Below are positions 56,980-64,000 of a stretch of 64,000 nt of DNA, piece after piece. The stretch comes from Candidatus Obscuribacterales bacterium. Lineage in GTDB: Bacteria > Cyanobacteriota > Vampirovibrionia > Obscuribacterales > Obscuribacteraceae. The translations under genes were made by a program, and so were the position numbers. The stretch is taken from assembly GCA_019744775.1 (NCBI GenBank), contig JAIETZ010000004.1, forward strand, positions 620,001-684,000, read 5' to 3'. The notes beneath the pieces are model-generated. The model worked only from the letters and a program-made list of their open reading frames with translations. It searched no databases and was not told the DNA's origin. Each line of letters begins with the position of its first letter. The stretch's first letter is position 1.

Positions 56980-57360
56980 ATGCTTACCCATTTATTGTTA
57001 ATCGGTTCAGGTGGATTCATTGGCTCAGTGTGTCGCTATTTGCTGAGCCTGACCATTCAAAAAGCTTCTAACGGTCTGTTATTTCCATTAGGCACATTGT
57101 CTGTAAATCTAATCGGCTGCTTGCTAATTGGATTACTGGCAGGGCTTGCCGAATTTCGTGGATTGCTTTCACCGGAAGTACGCATGTTTCTTCTAATCGG
57201 CATTCTTGGCGGATTCACAACCTTTTCAACTTTTGGTTATGAGACCTATCAACTATTTAGAGACGGGCAAGCCCATTTCGCCGTGATAAATGTCTTCCTG
57301 TCAGTCGGATTAGGAATTTTAGGCGTATGGGCAGGATTTATTTTGGCAAGATCTATTTGA
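56980..57360 (+). CDS. crcB: Fluoride channel CrcB/Fluc
   Basis: 126 residues, four membrane helices, usual length. Conserved elements are GSGGFIGSVCRYLLS, the central GTLSVNLIGCLLIG with the pore Asn, and GILGGFTTFSTFGYE with the Phe pair and TFST Na+-site region. It exports fluoride passively as a dual-topology dimer. It starts two bases after ftsQ, so no separate fluoride riboswitch fits in front of it. The DUF190 gene follows by 10 nt, a frequent partner. Confidence 0.94.
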   Translation: MLTHLLLIGSGGFIGSVCRYLLSLTIQKASNGLLFPLGTLSVNLIGCLLIGLLAGLAEFRGLLSPEVRMFLLIGILGGFTTFSTFGYETYQLFRDGQAHFAVINVFLSVGLGILGVWAGFILARSI

Positions 57361-57370
57361 GGGACAGTAC

Positions 57371-57706
57371 ATGTTAGCCACAGAAGGTTATTTACTAAGA
57401 ATATTTATCGGCGAAAGCGACAAACAAGAAGGCCGTCCCTTATACGAGTGGATATTAGTTAAGGCAAAAGAACACGGTCTAAGTGGTGGCACCGTATTTC
57501 GCGGGATAGCCGGCTTCGGTGGAAGCAGCCAAATTCACACTGCAAAACTTTTGGAATTGTCTTCGGACTTGCCTATCGTAATTGAGATAGTTGATTCTTT
57601 GGAAAAAATTGACGCGTTTTTGCCTGTCATCGACGGAGCTATTCACGGAGGACTGGCTACTGTTGAAAAAGCCAATATACGCCTCTATAGAATGGGCAAA
57701 AAATAG
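57371..57706 (+). CDS. DUF190 (PII-like) protein
   Basis: 111 residues, a ferredoxin-like fold related to PII signal proteins: YLLRIFIGESDKQEGRPLYE, GLSGGTVFRGIAGFG and PIVIEIVDSLEKIDAFLP are the family core. It forms trimers in known structures; its role beside CrcB is unproven but the pairing recurs in many genomes. It ends exactly where the convergent lipoprotein gene ends, with adjacent stop codons. Confidence 0.9.
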   Translation: MLATEGYLLRIFIGESDKQEGRPLYEWILVKAKEHGLSGGTVFRGIAGFGGSSQIHTAKLLELSSDLPIVIEIVDSLEKIDAFLPVIDGAIHGGLATVEKANIRLYRMGKK

Positions 57707-58135
57707 TCAGTTTCCAAACGGGTAGGCATGTATCTGGAAGGAGCTGCCTTTCTTGTTTTTCCCAGTATTGATCGTAATACTGGCATAAGCAATTCCTTTT
57801 TTGATTACTACCACAGCATGAGTTGAAGTTTCAACTTGCTTAGGTTCGGCCTTCCAGCCATATTTGGACACTTGCGTCTTGTAGTACTTAGTGACCTTCG
57901 CTACCGAGTCCTTCGATTCAAGGTAGGCGGTGTAATTTATCGGCGTGTTTTCGTATTGCTCGCTTTTTTCGCAAGTTTTGGAGGTTACATTGGGATAAAT
58001 TGGAGCAGGAAAATCTTTGCACGAATCTTTTGCCGGAGTCAGATCGTATTTGGCATCTTCCGATAGTTTGCCTGTCTCCGAGCAAGCACAAAGCACAAGC
58101 ATAACCGCAATAGAAACTGTTGCAATTAAACGCAT
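57707..58135 (-). CDS. Putative lipoprotein
   Basis: 142 residues from the second ATG in the frame, which has GGGAG upstream. The signal peptide MRLIATVSIAVMLVLCACSE ends in a lipobox-like LCAC with a Cys for lipidation. The mature part has a conserved-looking KVTKYYKTQVSKYGWKAEPK segment and a Cys pair. It resembles small periplasmic domains of DUF type, but I do not recognise a family. Its start lies 10 nt inside the mazG 3' end, so the two are probably co-transcribed. Confidence 0.65.
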   Translation of the reverse strand: MRLIATVSIAVMLVLCACSETGKLSEDAKYDLTPAKDSCKDFPAPIYPNVTSKTCEKSEQYENTPINYTAYLESKDSVAKVTKYYKTQVSKYGWKAEPKQVETSTHAVVVIKKGIAYASITINTGKNKKGSSFQIHAYPFGN

Positions 58136-58908
58136 GCTTTTGCCTGCTCCCATAAAACTGCCAACTCCTTCTTGCTCAATTCCTTCAATGGCTTTTTGGT
58201 TATCTCTTCCATTTTACGGAAACGTTGTTTGAATTTATCCATAGCCAACAACAATGATTCTTCCGGATTCAAATTTTGCCAGCGCGCCACATTTACCAAT
58301 GTAAACAATACATCTCCCATTTCCAGATCGACATCTCTATCTCTCGGGCTGCCATCCGAATTGGCAATTGCTTCTTGAAGTTCAGTGAGTTCACTGTGCA
58401 CTTTTGCCCAGACTTCATCAATATCATTCCACTCAAAGCCTTGTTCAACCGCCTTCTCGGATATTTTTAAGGCTTGCAATAAAGCCGGCATGGTCGCAGG
58501 CACGCCATCAATAGCCGATACATTACCGGCTGCATTTTTCCTTTCCTGACGTTTTAACTCTTCCCACTGCACCTTGACTTGCTCGGCATTTTCAACCTTG
58601 GCTTCACCAAAGACGTGTGGGTGCCTATTTACAATTTTTTCGTTTATCGACTTTGCTATATCTTGGATATCAAATTCGCCGGCGTCCTCAGCCACCTGCG
58701 CATTCAAAACGACCTGCAGCAATAAGTCACCAAGTTCTTCTTTTAGCTTTGCCGGGCTGCCTTCATGAATGGCTTCCAGCACCTCATAGGCTTCCTCCAA
58801 CAGGTAACGAGCCAGCGTTCTGTGGGTCTGTTCGCGATCCCATGGACAGCCGTCGGGCGCGCGCAGCCGAGCAATAGTTTCAATAAATTCATCAATAGCT
58901 GATTTCAT
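58126..58908 (-). CDS. mazG: Nucleoside triphosphate pyrophosphohydrolase MazG
   Basis: 260 residues, the two-domain form. The N-terminal half has LRAPDGCPWDREQTHRTLAR, EEAYEVLEAI and LKEELGDLLLQVV, where the paired Glu/Asp bind Mg2+. The C-terminal half has a second VDLEMGDVLFTLVNVARW. MazG degrades all NTPs to monophosphates, can remove mutagenic nucleotides and in E. coli lowers ppGpp. It starts divergently from ugd across 115 bp with no recognised promoter, and runs into the lipoprotein gene. Confidence 0.95.
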   Translation of the reverse strand: MKSAIDEFIETIARLRAPDGCPWDREQTHRTLARYLLEEAYEVLEAIHEGSPAKLKEELGDLLLQVVLNAQVAEDAGEFDIQDIAKSINEKIVNRHPHVFGEAKVENAEQVKVQWEELKRQERKNAAGNVSAIDGVPATMPALLQALKISEKAVEQGFEWNDIDEVWAKVHSELTELQEAIANSDGSPRDRDVDLEMGDVLFTLVNVARWQNLNPEESLLLAMDKFKQRFRKMEEITKKPLKELSKKELAVLWEQAKACV

Positions 58909-59023
58909 GGCAACCTGAGTAGATCATCAAAGTAGAAGAGATCTAGTATTGTTATATCGGAGCTGTTTGTCCATAGGGGGCAGATTTCCAAGCGAACAAT
59001 GCTCTATTGGAAGGATATAACTC

Positions 59024-60430
59024 GTGCAAAAGGAATCTCTAAACGTCTGCGTAATAGGCGCCGGTTACGTAGGACTTGTGACAAGTTCGTGCTTAGCCTA
59101 TTTCGGCAACAAGGTGACTGCTGTTGAATCAAACAGAATGCGCTTAGAGAAGTTGCAAAAAGGCATCATTCCATTTTTTGAGCCGGGCGTTGAAGAACTT
59201 GTAAAACAGTGCACACAATCAGGCACTCTTGAATTCACTTCAGATATTGAAGCTGCCGTCAAAAAGGCAGATGTAATTTTTATTGCCGTTGGAACTCCAT
59301 CGCAACCAAACGGCGAACCGGATCTTTCACAAGTATCGCAAGCAGCCCGTTCAATTGGCGGGGCCCTTGATACCAATCACAAACGCTTAATCATCAATAA
59401 ATCCACTGTGCCTGTCGGCTCAGGCAACTGGGTAGAGATGCTCATCACCCAAGGCATTGAATCCATGCAAGCAGTGCCGGCTCGTGGCGCTCAAAAATCC
59501 TTGCCGCCGTTTTGTGTTGTAAGCAATCCGGAATTTCTGCGTGAAGGAACAGCAATCCACGATTCTCTTTATCCGGACCGTATCGTTGTAGGCGCCAGCG
59601 ACAAAGAATCGGTCGACACCATGAGACTTTTGTACAAACCAATACTTGATCAAAGTTTCACTGCACCAAAATTTGCGCCACGCCCAAAAGACTTGGCGGA
59701 AGTTCAGTTTATTTCAACGGATTTAGCAAGCGCTGAAATGATCAAGTATTCAGCCAACGCGTTTCTTGCTTTGAAAATAAGTTTCGCCAATGAAATCGCC
59801 AATATTTGCGAGAAGGTTGGAGCCGACGCCAGACAAGTGATGAAGGGAATCGGACTCGACAAACGAATCGGCAAACTCTTCCTCAATGCCGGTATTGGTT
59901 GGGGCGGCAGCTGCTTCAAAAAAGACATCAAGGCTCTTATTGAAGTTGCTCATGAATACAACAGCTCAACTTCGCTTCTGGAAGCAAGCATTTCTGTTAA
60001 CGACAGGCAGCGTCATATTCCAATCAGTAAATTGCAGGAAGCGCTGAAGATTATCAAAGGACGCACAATTGGCTTGATGGGACTTGCCTTCAAACCAAAT
60101 ACAGACGACTTGCGTGATGCACCAAGCATAACGATTGCGCATCAGTTATTGAAAATGGGCGCTCTTGTAAAAGCATATGATCCTGTTGCCAACGACAATT
60201 GTTTTCATGAACATCCGGAACTGGACATCGTCTACTGTCATGATTTGTCCGAGCTAGCGACCGGTTGCGACGCCTTAATTCTCGTCACTGAATGGGATGA
60301 ATTCCGCGATGCCGACTGGAATGAGATTGCCCACGTGATGAAAAAACCAATCATAATTGATGGGCGCAATATTTTGTCGGAAGAATTGCTTACACAAGCT
60401 GGTTTTACTTACAGGGGGATTGGTCATTGA
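59024..60430 (+). CDS. ugd: UDP-glucose 6-dehydrogenase
   Basis: 468 residues from a GTG. It oxidises UDP-glucose twice with NAD+ to UDP-glucuronate. The Rossmann start is [38 protein letters not shown] follows, the catalytic Cys lies in [14 protein letters not shown] (about 297), and [16 protein letters not shown] is in the UDP-binding domain. The next gene, a UDP-glucuronate decarboxylase, starts inside its stop codon (TTGA), so product is handed on to make UDP-xylose, for envelope polysaccharide. Confidence 0.96.
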   Translation: MQKESLNVCVIGAGYVGLVTSSCLAYFGNKVTAVESNRMRLEKLQKGIIPFFEPGVEELVKQCTQSGTLEFTSDIEAAVKKADVIFIAVGTPSQPNGEPDLSQVSQAARSIGGALDTNHKRLIINKSTVPVGSGNWVEMLITQGIESMQAVPARGAQKSLPPFCVVSNPEFLREGTAIHDSLYPDRIVVGASDKESVDTMRLLYKPILDQSFTAPKFAPRPKDLAEVQFISTDLASAEMIKYSANAFLALKISFANEIANICEKVGADARQVMKGIGLDKRIGKLFLNAGIGWGGSCFKKDIKALIEVAHEYNSSTSLLEASISVNDRQRHIPISKLQEALKIIKGRTIGLMGLAFKPNTDDLRDAPSITIAHQLLKMGALVKAYDPVANDNCFHEHPELDIVYCHDLSELATGCDALILVTEWDEFRDADWNEIAHVMKKPIIIDGRNILSEELLTQAGFTYRGIGH

Positions 60431-61377
60431 GGATACTATTGACCGGAGCAGCCGGATTCATCGGTTCGCATTTGACGGAGCGGCTCTTAGAAGATGGTCA
60501 TTATGTTCTGGCAATGGACAATTTGATCACCGGCAAATACGAAAATATTGCCCATCATTCAAGCAATCCGAAATTTGAATTTATCCATCACAACGTCTCC
60601 AATCACATTCACATCATCGGTGATTTAGATTGGGTAATTCACTTCGCCAGTCCGGCAAGCCCTATAGACTATCTAAATCTGCCGATTGAAACGCTGAAAG
60701 TAAATTCGCTAGGCGCGCACAACACATTGGGTCTTGCCCGTTCCAAAAATGCTAAGTACTTTTTGGCGAGCACATCAGAAGTTTATGGAGATCCGTTAGT
60801 ACACCCACAACCGGAAACTTATTGGGGCAATGTAAACCCAATTGGTCCGCGCGGCGTTTACGATGAATCCAAACGCTTTGCCGAAGCCCTTACAATGGCC
60901 TATCAGCACAAGCACAAATTGGACTCAAGAATAATTCGCATCTTTAACTGCTACGGTCCGCGTCTCCGCTTCAACGATGGACGTGTTGTATCAAACTTCA
61001 TCCATCAAGCGTTGACCGGCAAACCAATCACCATTTACGGTGAGGGCAAACAAACACGCAGCTTCCAATATGTGTCTGACTTGGTTGATGGGATTGTGGC
61101 ATTAATGCCTGTCAAACATCATGAGCCGGTAAATCTCGGAAACCCCAAAGAATTCACAATGATCGAGCTTGCCAATCTGGTTAAGGAGTTAACCGGTTCC
61201 CAAAGCAAAATTGTCTACGAACCTTTGCCGGTGGATGATCCGCAACGCAGACTGCCTGACATTAGCAAAGCAAAAGCGCTTTTAAATTGGTCTCCCAAAA
61301 TTGACCTTCGCTCGGGACTAGAGAAGACTATTGCCTGGTACAGAAAAGAAATGTCCGAACCGGCTCTAAAAACATAG
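60427..61377 (+). CDS. uxs: UDP-glucuronate decarboxylase (UDP-xylose synthase)
   Basis: 316 residues of the extended SDR family. The TTG start overlaps the ugd stop. [19 protein letters not shown] binds [35 protein letters not shown] and [14 protein letters not shown], with the active-site YxxxK inside, are the UXS-specific motifs; [18 protein letters not shown] completes the set. It decarboxylates UDP-glucuronate made by the preceding gene. UXS and Arna-like decarboxylases are related, but the PASP and SEVYGDP pattern favours UXS. Confidence 0.92.
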   Translation: MRILLTGAAGFIGSHLTERLLEDGHYVLAMDNLITGKYENIAHHSSNPKFEFIHHNVSNHIHIIGDLDWVIHFASPASPIDYLNLPIETLKVNSLGAHNTLGLARSKNAKYFLASTSEVYGDPLVHPQPETYWGNVNPIGPRGVYDESKRFAEALTMAYQHKHKLDSRIIRIFNCYGPRLRFNDGRVVSNFIHQALTGKPITIYGEGKQTRSFQYVSDLVDGIVALMPVKHHEPVNLGNPKEFTMIELANLVKELTGSQSKIVYEPLPVDDPQRRLPDISKAKALLNWSPKIDLRSGLEKTIAWYRKEMSEPALKT

Positions 61378-61388
61378 AGGAGAAATCT

Positions 61389-62066
61389 GTGGATACTTGC
61401 TTGTCACTTTCGCCCACACAAGAACAAGTGATTAAGACTCTTGTTGAAAGAGTAAAAGAAAAAATGTCCGGCGACGGGTCAGGTCATGATTGGTGGCATG
61501 TTTACCGAGTCTGGCAGAACGCCATTGTCATAGGACAAGCAGAAGGCGCCGATATGTTTGTTGTACAAGCGGCAGCTTTGCTCCACGATATTGCCGACTG
61601 GAAGTTTAACAACGGTGACACAAAAGCAGGTGGACGCGTAGCTGGTCAATGGCTTAACGAGTTGGGCGTTGAAAGCGAAATCTGTGAAAAGGTCTCGGCA
61701 ATTATTGACGGGCTGTCTTTCAAAGGCGCCGGAGTCGATACAACAATGCCCACCCTTGAAGGCAAGGTCGTGCAAGACGCAGACAGACTAGAAGCAATCG
61801 GCGCCATGGGGATAGCGCGCACATTTGCTTATGGCGGACATAAGGGCCGCCCAATTTACGATCCGACAATTAATCCGGAAAAGCACGAGACTTTCGAGCA
61901 GTACAAAAATAGCAATGGTCCCTCGATCAACCACTTCTATGAGAAGCTGCTACTGGTAAAAGACCTGATCAGCACCAATCACGCAAAAAAATTAGCCAAA
62001 GCAAGGCATGAGTACATGGAAAACTTCTTGAAGCAATTCCTTGCCGAATGGGATGGACAGCGGTGA
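61389..62066 (+). CDS. HD-domain phosphohydrolase
   Basis: 225 residues from a GTG with GAGGAG upstream. The HD motifs are complete: GHDWWHVYRVW (first His), ALLHDIADW (HD) and VQDADRLEAIGAMGIART (Asp), which is the YedJ/YpgQ-like group of small nucleotide or phosphate-ester hydrolases. The substrate is unknown. It lies 11 nt after the UDP-xylose synthase and is probably in the same operon, though its role there is unclear. Confidence 0.88.
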   Translation: MDTCLSLSPTQEQVIKTLVERVKEKMSGDGSGHDWWHVYRVWQNAIVIGQAEGADMFVVQAAALLHDIADWKFNNGDTKAGGRVAGQWLNELGVESEICEKVSAIIDGLSFKGAGVDTTMPTLEGKVVQDADRLEAIGAMGIARTFAYGGHKGRPIYDPTINPEKHETFEQYKNSNGPSINHFYEKLLLVKDLISTNHAKKLAKARHEYMENFLKQFLAEWDGQR

Positions 62067-62084
62067 CGCTCATCAGAGCGTTAG

Positions 62085-63359
62085 TTATCTCAACATATCA
62101 ATAAGCCGTCGAGCATCAACTACTCCTTGGTGAGTGTTAGCATCATTCTCAATGGCTGTAATAAGCGTTGCATTGAGCAAGGTGTTGCCGCCTCTGAAGG
62201 ACTGACCCAAACTGGCAATTCCGGCACCAATAGCGCAGGAAGCAGACGTGCCTGTGAGATAGAAAAGTCCTCCATAGCGATCCATCGATAGAATTTGCTG
62301 TCCTGGTTCGTAAAACCAGACAGGGGGACCATAATTAGTAGCCATCTTGACCTTAAGATCGTTGTAAACGGAACCAACTAATATCAGCGTTCTGTCCTTC
62401 ACAGCCACATCGCCCAAGTTTCTGTTCTCGTGACTAGCAGGAGCAAAGACAAGCCCGTTACGGCAATAGAAAGTACTTAGCATGGCGTGAACCAAAGGGT
62501 GGTTGAGCAGCGACCATGTACCACTAGCCGGTGCTGCACCGATGACACAAATCTTGCAATCAGGAGCAAGTGTCATCATTGTGTCCAGCCCTATCAATAT
62601 ATTCCAGTCGTCTGTTCCCAAACCACTACCGCGACTGATGTTGATACCAAAAGCTGAAGCATATGGATTTACTCCGGCGAACAAAATCTTGTTGTTGGGT
62701 TGAGCAACTGGAATAGATGCCAACATTGTGCCATGTCCTTTAGGACTGACATCATCATTGAGATATGAAGCACCCCCAAGATAATCGCCACCGGCAAGTT
62801 TTCCCAGCAGATCAGCAGTATTACTAAATCCAGAGTCTAAAAATGCAATTCTTACAGGAGCAGTCCGCCCCAAGCTTTTCATCTGCGACCAAGCATTTGG
62901 GACATTGACGGCAGTGAGATATGCTCCTTGCGCAGGAAAGTACTGGTCGTTGTTTAGTCCCACCGGCATGCCGTAGCCAGAATTGGGCGTTGTGGTTGTG
63001 CCGGAACTCAACTGACGCCAGCCGGCATACCAATTCGGTTGCATGCCGACGAGCCCTTTTTGAGAGAGCAAATATGAGGCGTTTGCCATCGTATTGCCGC
63101 CCACCCCGATTTTTACCAACCTGACAAAAGATAGGTCTTGATACTTGATTAGCGAGCACCCGACTGACTTCAAGGTGTTAGAAAATACCGTCATGTCGGT
63201 GCCAAGAGCCGTCACTGCCAACAAAACACCTGCCTCATACGGATAACCGAAATAGCCACCACCAAAACTTGGCGGTGTTGAGACGTATTGTTGAGCATCA
63301 CCAGGCACACTTGCTGTGCTAATCAATGCTGCCAGTAAAAATGCAAATAGTTTCTTCAT
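62085..63359 (-). CDS. Exported subtilase-family (S8) serine protease
   Basis: 424 residues from an ATG with GAGG upstream. A signal peptide (LFAFLLAALISTASV) is followed by a short inhibitor-like propeptide region (about 40-115). The catalytic domain has Asp175 in IAFLDSGFS, His209 in KGHGTMLAS and Ser372 in TGTSASCAIGAG. The usual GTSMAxP is changed to GTSASCAIG, lacking the proline. An oxyanion Asn may be in APASHENRN. The triad seems complete, so activity is likely but altered. It is preceded by a small exported protein gene on the same strand. Confidence 0.75.
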   Translation of the reverse strand: MKKLFAFLLAALISTASVPGDAQQYVSTPPSFGGGYFGYPYEAGVLLAVTALGTDMTVFSNTLKSVGCSLIKYQDLSFVRLVKIGVGGNTMANASYLLSQKGLVGMQPNWYAGWRQLSSGTTTTPNSGYGMPVGLNNDQYFPAQGAYLTAVNVPNAWSQMKSLGRTAPVRIAFLDSGFSNTADLLGKLAGGDYLGGASYLNDDVSPKGHGTMLASIPVAQPNNKILFAGVNPYASAFGINISRGSGLGTDDWNILIGLDTMMTLAPDCKICVIGAAPASGTWSLLNHPLVHAMLSTFYCRNGLVFAPASHENRNLGDVAVKDRTLILVGSVYNDLKVKMATNYGPPVWFYEPGQQILSMDRYGGLFYLTGTSASCAIGAGIASLGQSFRGGNTLLNATLITAIENDANTHQGVVDARRLIDMLR

Positions 63360-63384
63360 CGGAACCTCGATCAATTTAACGTGT

Positions 63385-63726
63385 CTAGAATTTTTGCTGT
63401 TTTTGCTTTAGGCGAACCAGTCCATACATATTGGCTTTGTCGGTAGCTTTGGTGGAAAGATCTGTAACCGCGGCTTTGATACTTGCATCACTAGGATTGT
63501 CCGTTTGCAATGACAAGAAAAAGTGATAAGCATTCTGGCATTTCTGCTGATCTGAATATTGCTTAAAATTTGGCGTTAGTGGACCAACTACACCTGTCGA
63601 CGGAGGAGCCGACTCGATGAGATTGACCGGTGCAGATCCACCCTGGGCAAAAGCCGCCATGGATATTAGCGAAAGAATTGAAGCTGCCGCAGCTATATGA
63701 TGAGTCTTCAAATGATTAGATCTCAT
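63385..63726 (-). CDS. Small exported protein
   Basis: 113 residues from an ATG with GGGAG upstream. A signal peptide (IAAAASILSLISMAAFAQG) is followed by a proline-rich stretch and a helical domain (QKCQNAYHFFLSLQTDN, then AAVTDLSTKATDKANMYGLV). There is a single Cys. No family is recognised. It is 25 nt upstream of the subtilase, so the pair is probably co-transcribed; it could be a partner, substrate or inhibitor of the protease. The 162-bp spacer before it shows no other feature. Confidence 0.6.
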   Translation of the reverse strand: MRSNHLKTHHIAAAASILSLISMAAFAQGGSAPVNLIESAPPSTGVVGPLTPNFKQYSDQQKCQNAYHFFLSLQTDNPSDASIKAAVTDLSTKATDKANMYGLVRLKQKQQKF

Positions 63727-63888
63727 ACTTAACTCCCGAAAGTATTAGTCAGACTGTAGACATACCCTCGTAGAGAAGTACCTAACCGCATAAATACCTG
63801 TTCGACAGAGCGACGATCGCTAAAAGCCTGACAGTGAACAACTTTGAGGCTGCTGTTTAAACTTTATGTGTCTGGTTTATTAAACGGA

Positions 63889-64000
63889 TCAAGACGTCTG
63901 CTTGTGAGCACTTATTATTCTTGCTGCCTCCTCGAGCTTCTTTCTCGCTTCTTCCTTGTTGCCCATCTTCCAAAGCATCTCCGCATAGTCATTGAGAGTG
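63889..64000 (-). CDS. C-terminal end of a TPR-like protein
   Basis: Thirty-six codons and a stop of a minus-strand frame that continues beyond the right edge. The sequence TLNDYAEMLWKMGNKEEARK, then KLEEAARIISAHKQTS, has the helix spacing and small/aromatic residues of a TPR unit followed by a basic tail. Nothing more can be said from this fragment. Confidence 0.5.
   Translation of the reverse strand, partial: TLNDYAEMLWKMGNKEEARKKLEEAARIISAHKQTS

Noticed and set aside
56960-56980. Fluoride riboswitch for crcB
   Set aside because: crcB begins two bases after ftsQ, so there is no room for the aptamer, and none was seen further upstream in the operon.

Overview
The window is a gene-dense stretch of bacterial chromosome with moderate GC. 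It has no rRNA, tRNA or CRISPR that I could recognise and no insertion sequence. The envelope genes point to a diderm: apolipoprotein N-acyltransferase, FtsQ, exported M23 and S8 peptidases. Several families (UbiB, phasin-like proteins, the Zn-ribbon membrane protein upstream of rsmH, CrcB with DUF190, a PafA-type phosphatase) remind me of the non-photosynthetic relatives of Cyanobacteria (Melainabacteria/Vampirovibrionia, perhaps Obscuribacterales). That placement is inference from gene content, not a search result.

Layout. 1-8.3 kb: end of a TPR-like membrane protein, holB, purA, a phasin-like protein, a secreted alkaline phosphatase and polA. 8.3-14.3 kb: a basic histone-like protein, an LRV-repeat protein, an amino-acid permease, 3-hydroxyacyl-CoA dehydrogenase, an AI-2E family permease and a Ca2+/cation antiporter. 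14.3-25.3 kb: gatC, pyrG, a TPR protein, a diguanylate cyclase, a secreted unknown, a DnaJ-TPR protein, clpB and an SDR-DUF2867 protein. 25.4-31.4 kb: dusB, gmk-rpoZ, rqcH, lexA and arginase. 31.5-38.3 kb: a phasin-like protein, ubiB, a PP2C/FHA/Ser-Thr kinase-NHL signalling set, maf and a divergent adenosylhomocysteinase-like gene. 38.3-44.6 kb: three exported envelope proteins and a glycoside hydrolase. 44.7-58.9 kb: a BtuF-like protein, ruvC, lnt, DUF192, an operon of Zn-ribbon protein-rsmH-ftsL-like-ftsI-murJ, a D-aminopeptidase, dapF-ftsQ-crcB-DUF190, a lipoprotein and mazG. 59-64 kb: ugd-uxs-HD hydrolase, a subtilase with a small exported partner, and a TPR-like C-terminus.

The most notable signal is a dispersed repeat of about 90-140 bp present in seven copies. 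Five copies end just before a start codon (the APC permease, pyrG, clpB, the FHA gene and the M55 peptidase). A sixth is translated in frame as the N-terminus of PolA. The seventh lies between lexA and arginase. The copies share a 5' hairpin and a short second hairpin, both with compensatory base changes, then a GCGAAG-rich purine tract and a GGAGCGTTA-like end. This looks like a mobile or amplified 5'-leader element, possibly an RNA, and I do not recognise it as a described family.

Genes are packed tightly. Four convergent pairs share a 4-nt CTAA/TTAG stop overlap and three others overlap by 8, 14 and 46 nt. Functional groupings visible from context are peptidoglycan synthesis and division (rsmH, ftsL-like, ftsI, murJ, dapF, ftsQ, M23, M55), replication and SOS response (holB, polA, ruvC, lexA), nucleotide metabolism (purA, pyrG, gmk, maf, mazG) and UDP-sugar synthesis (ugd-uxs).
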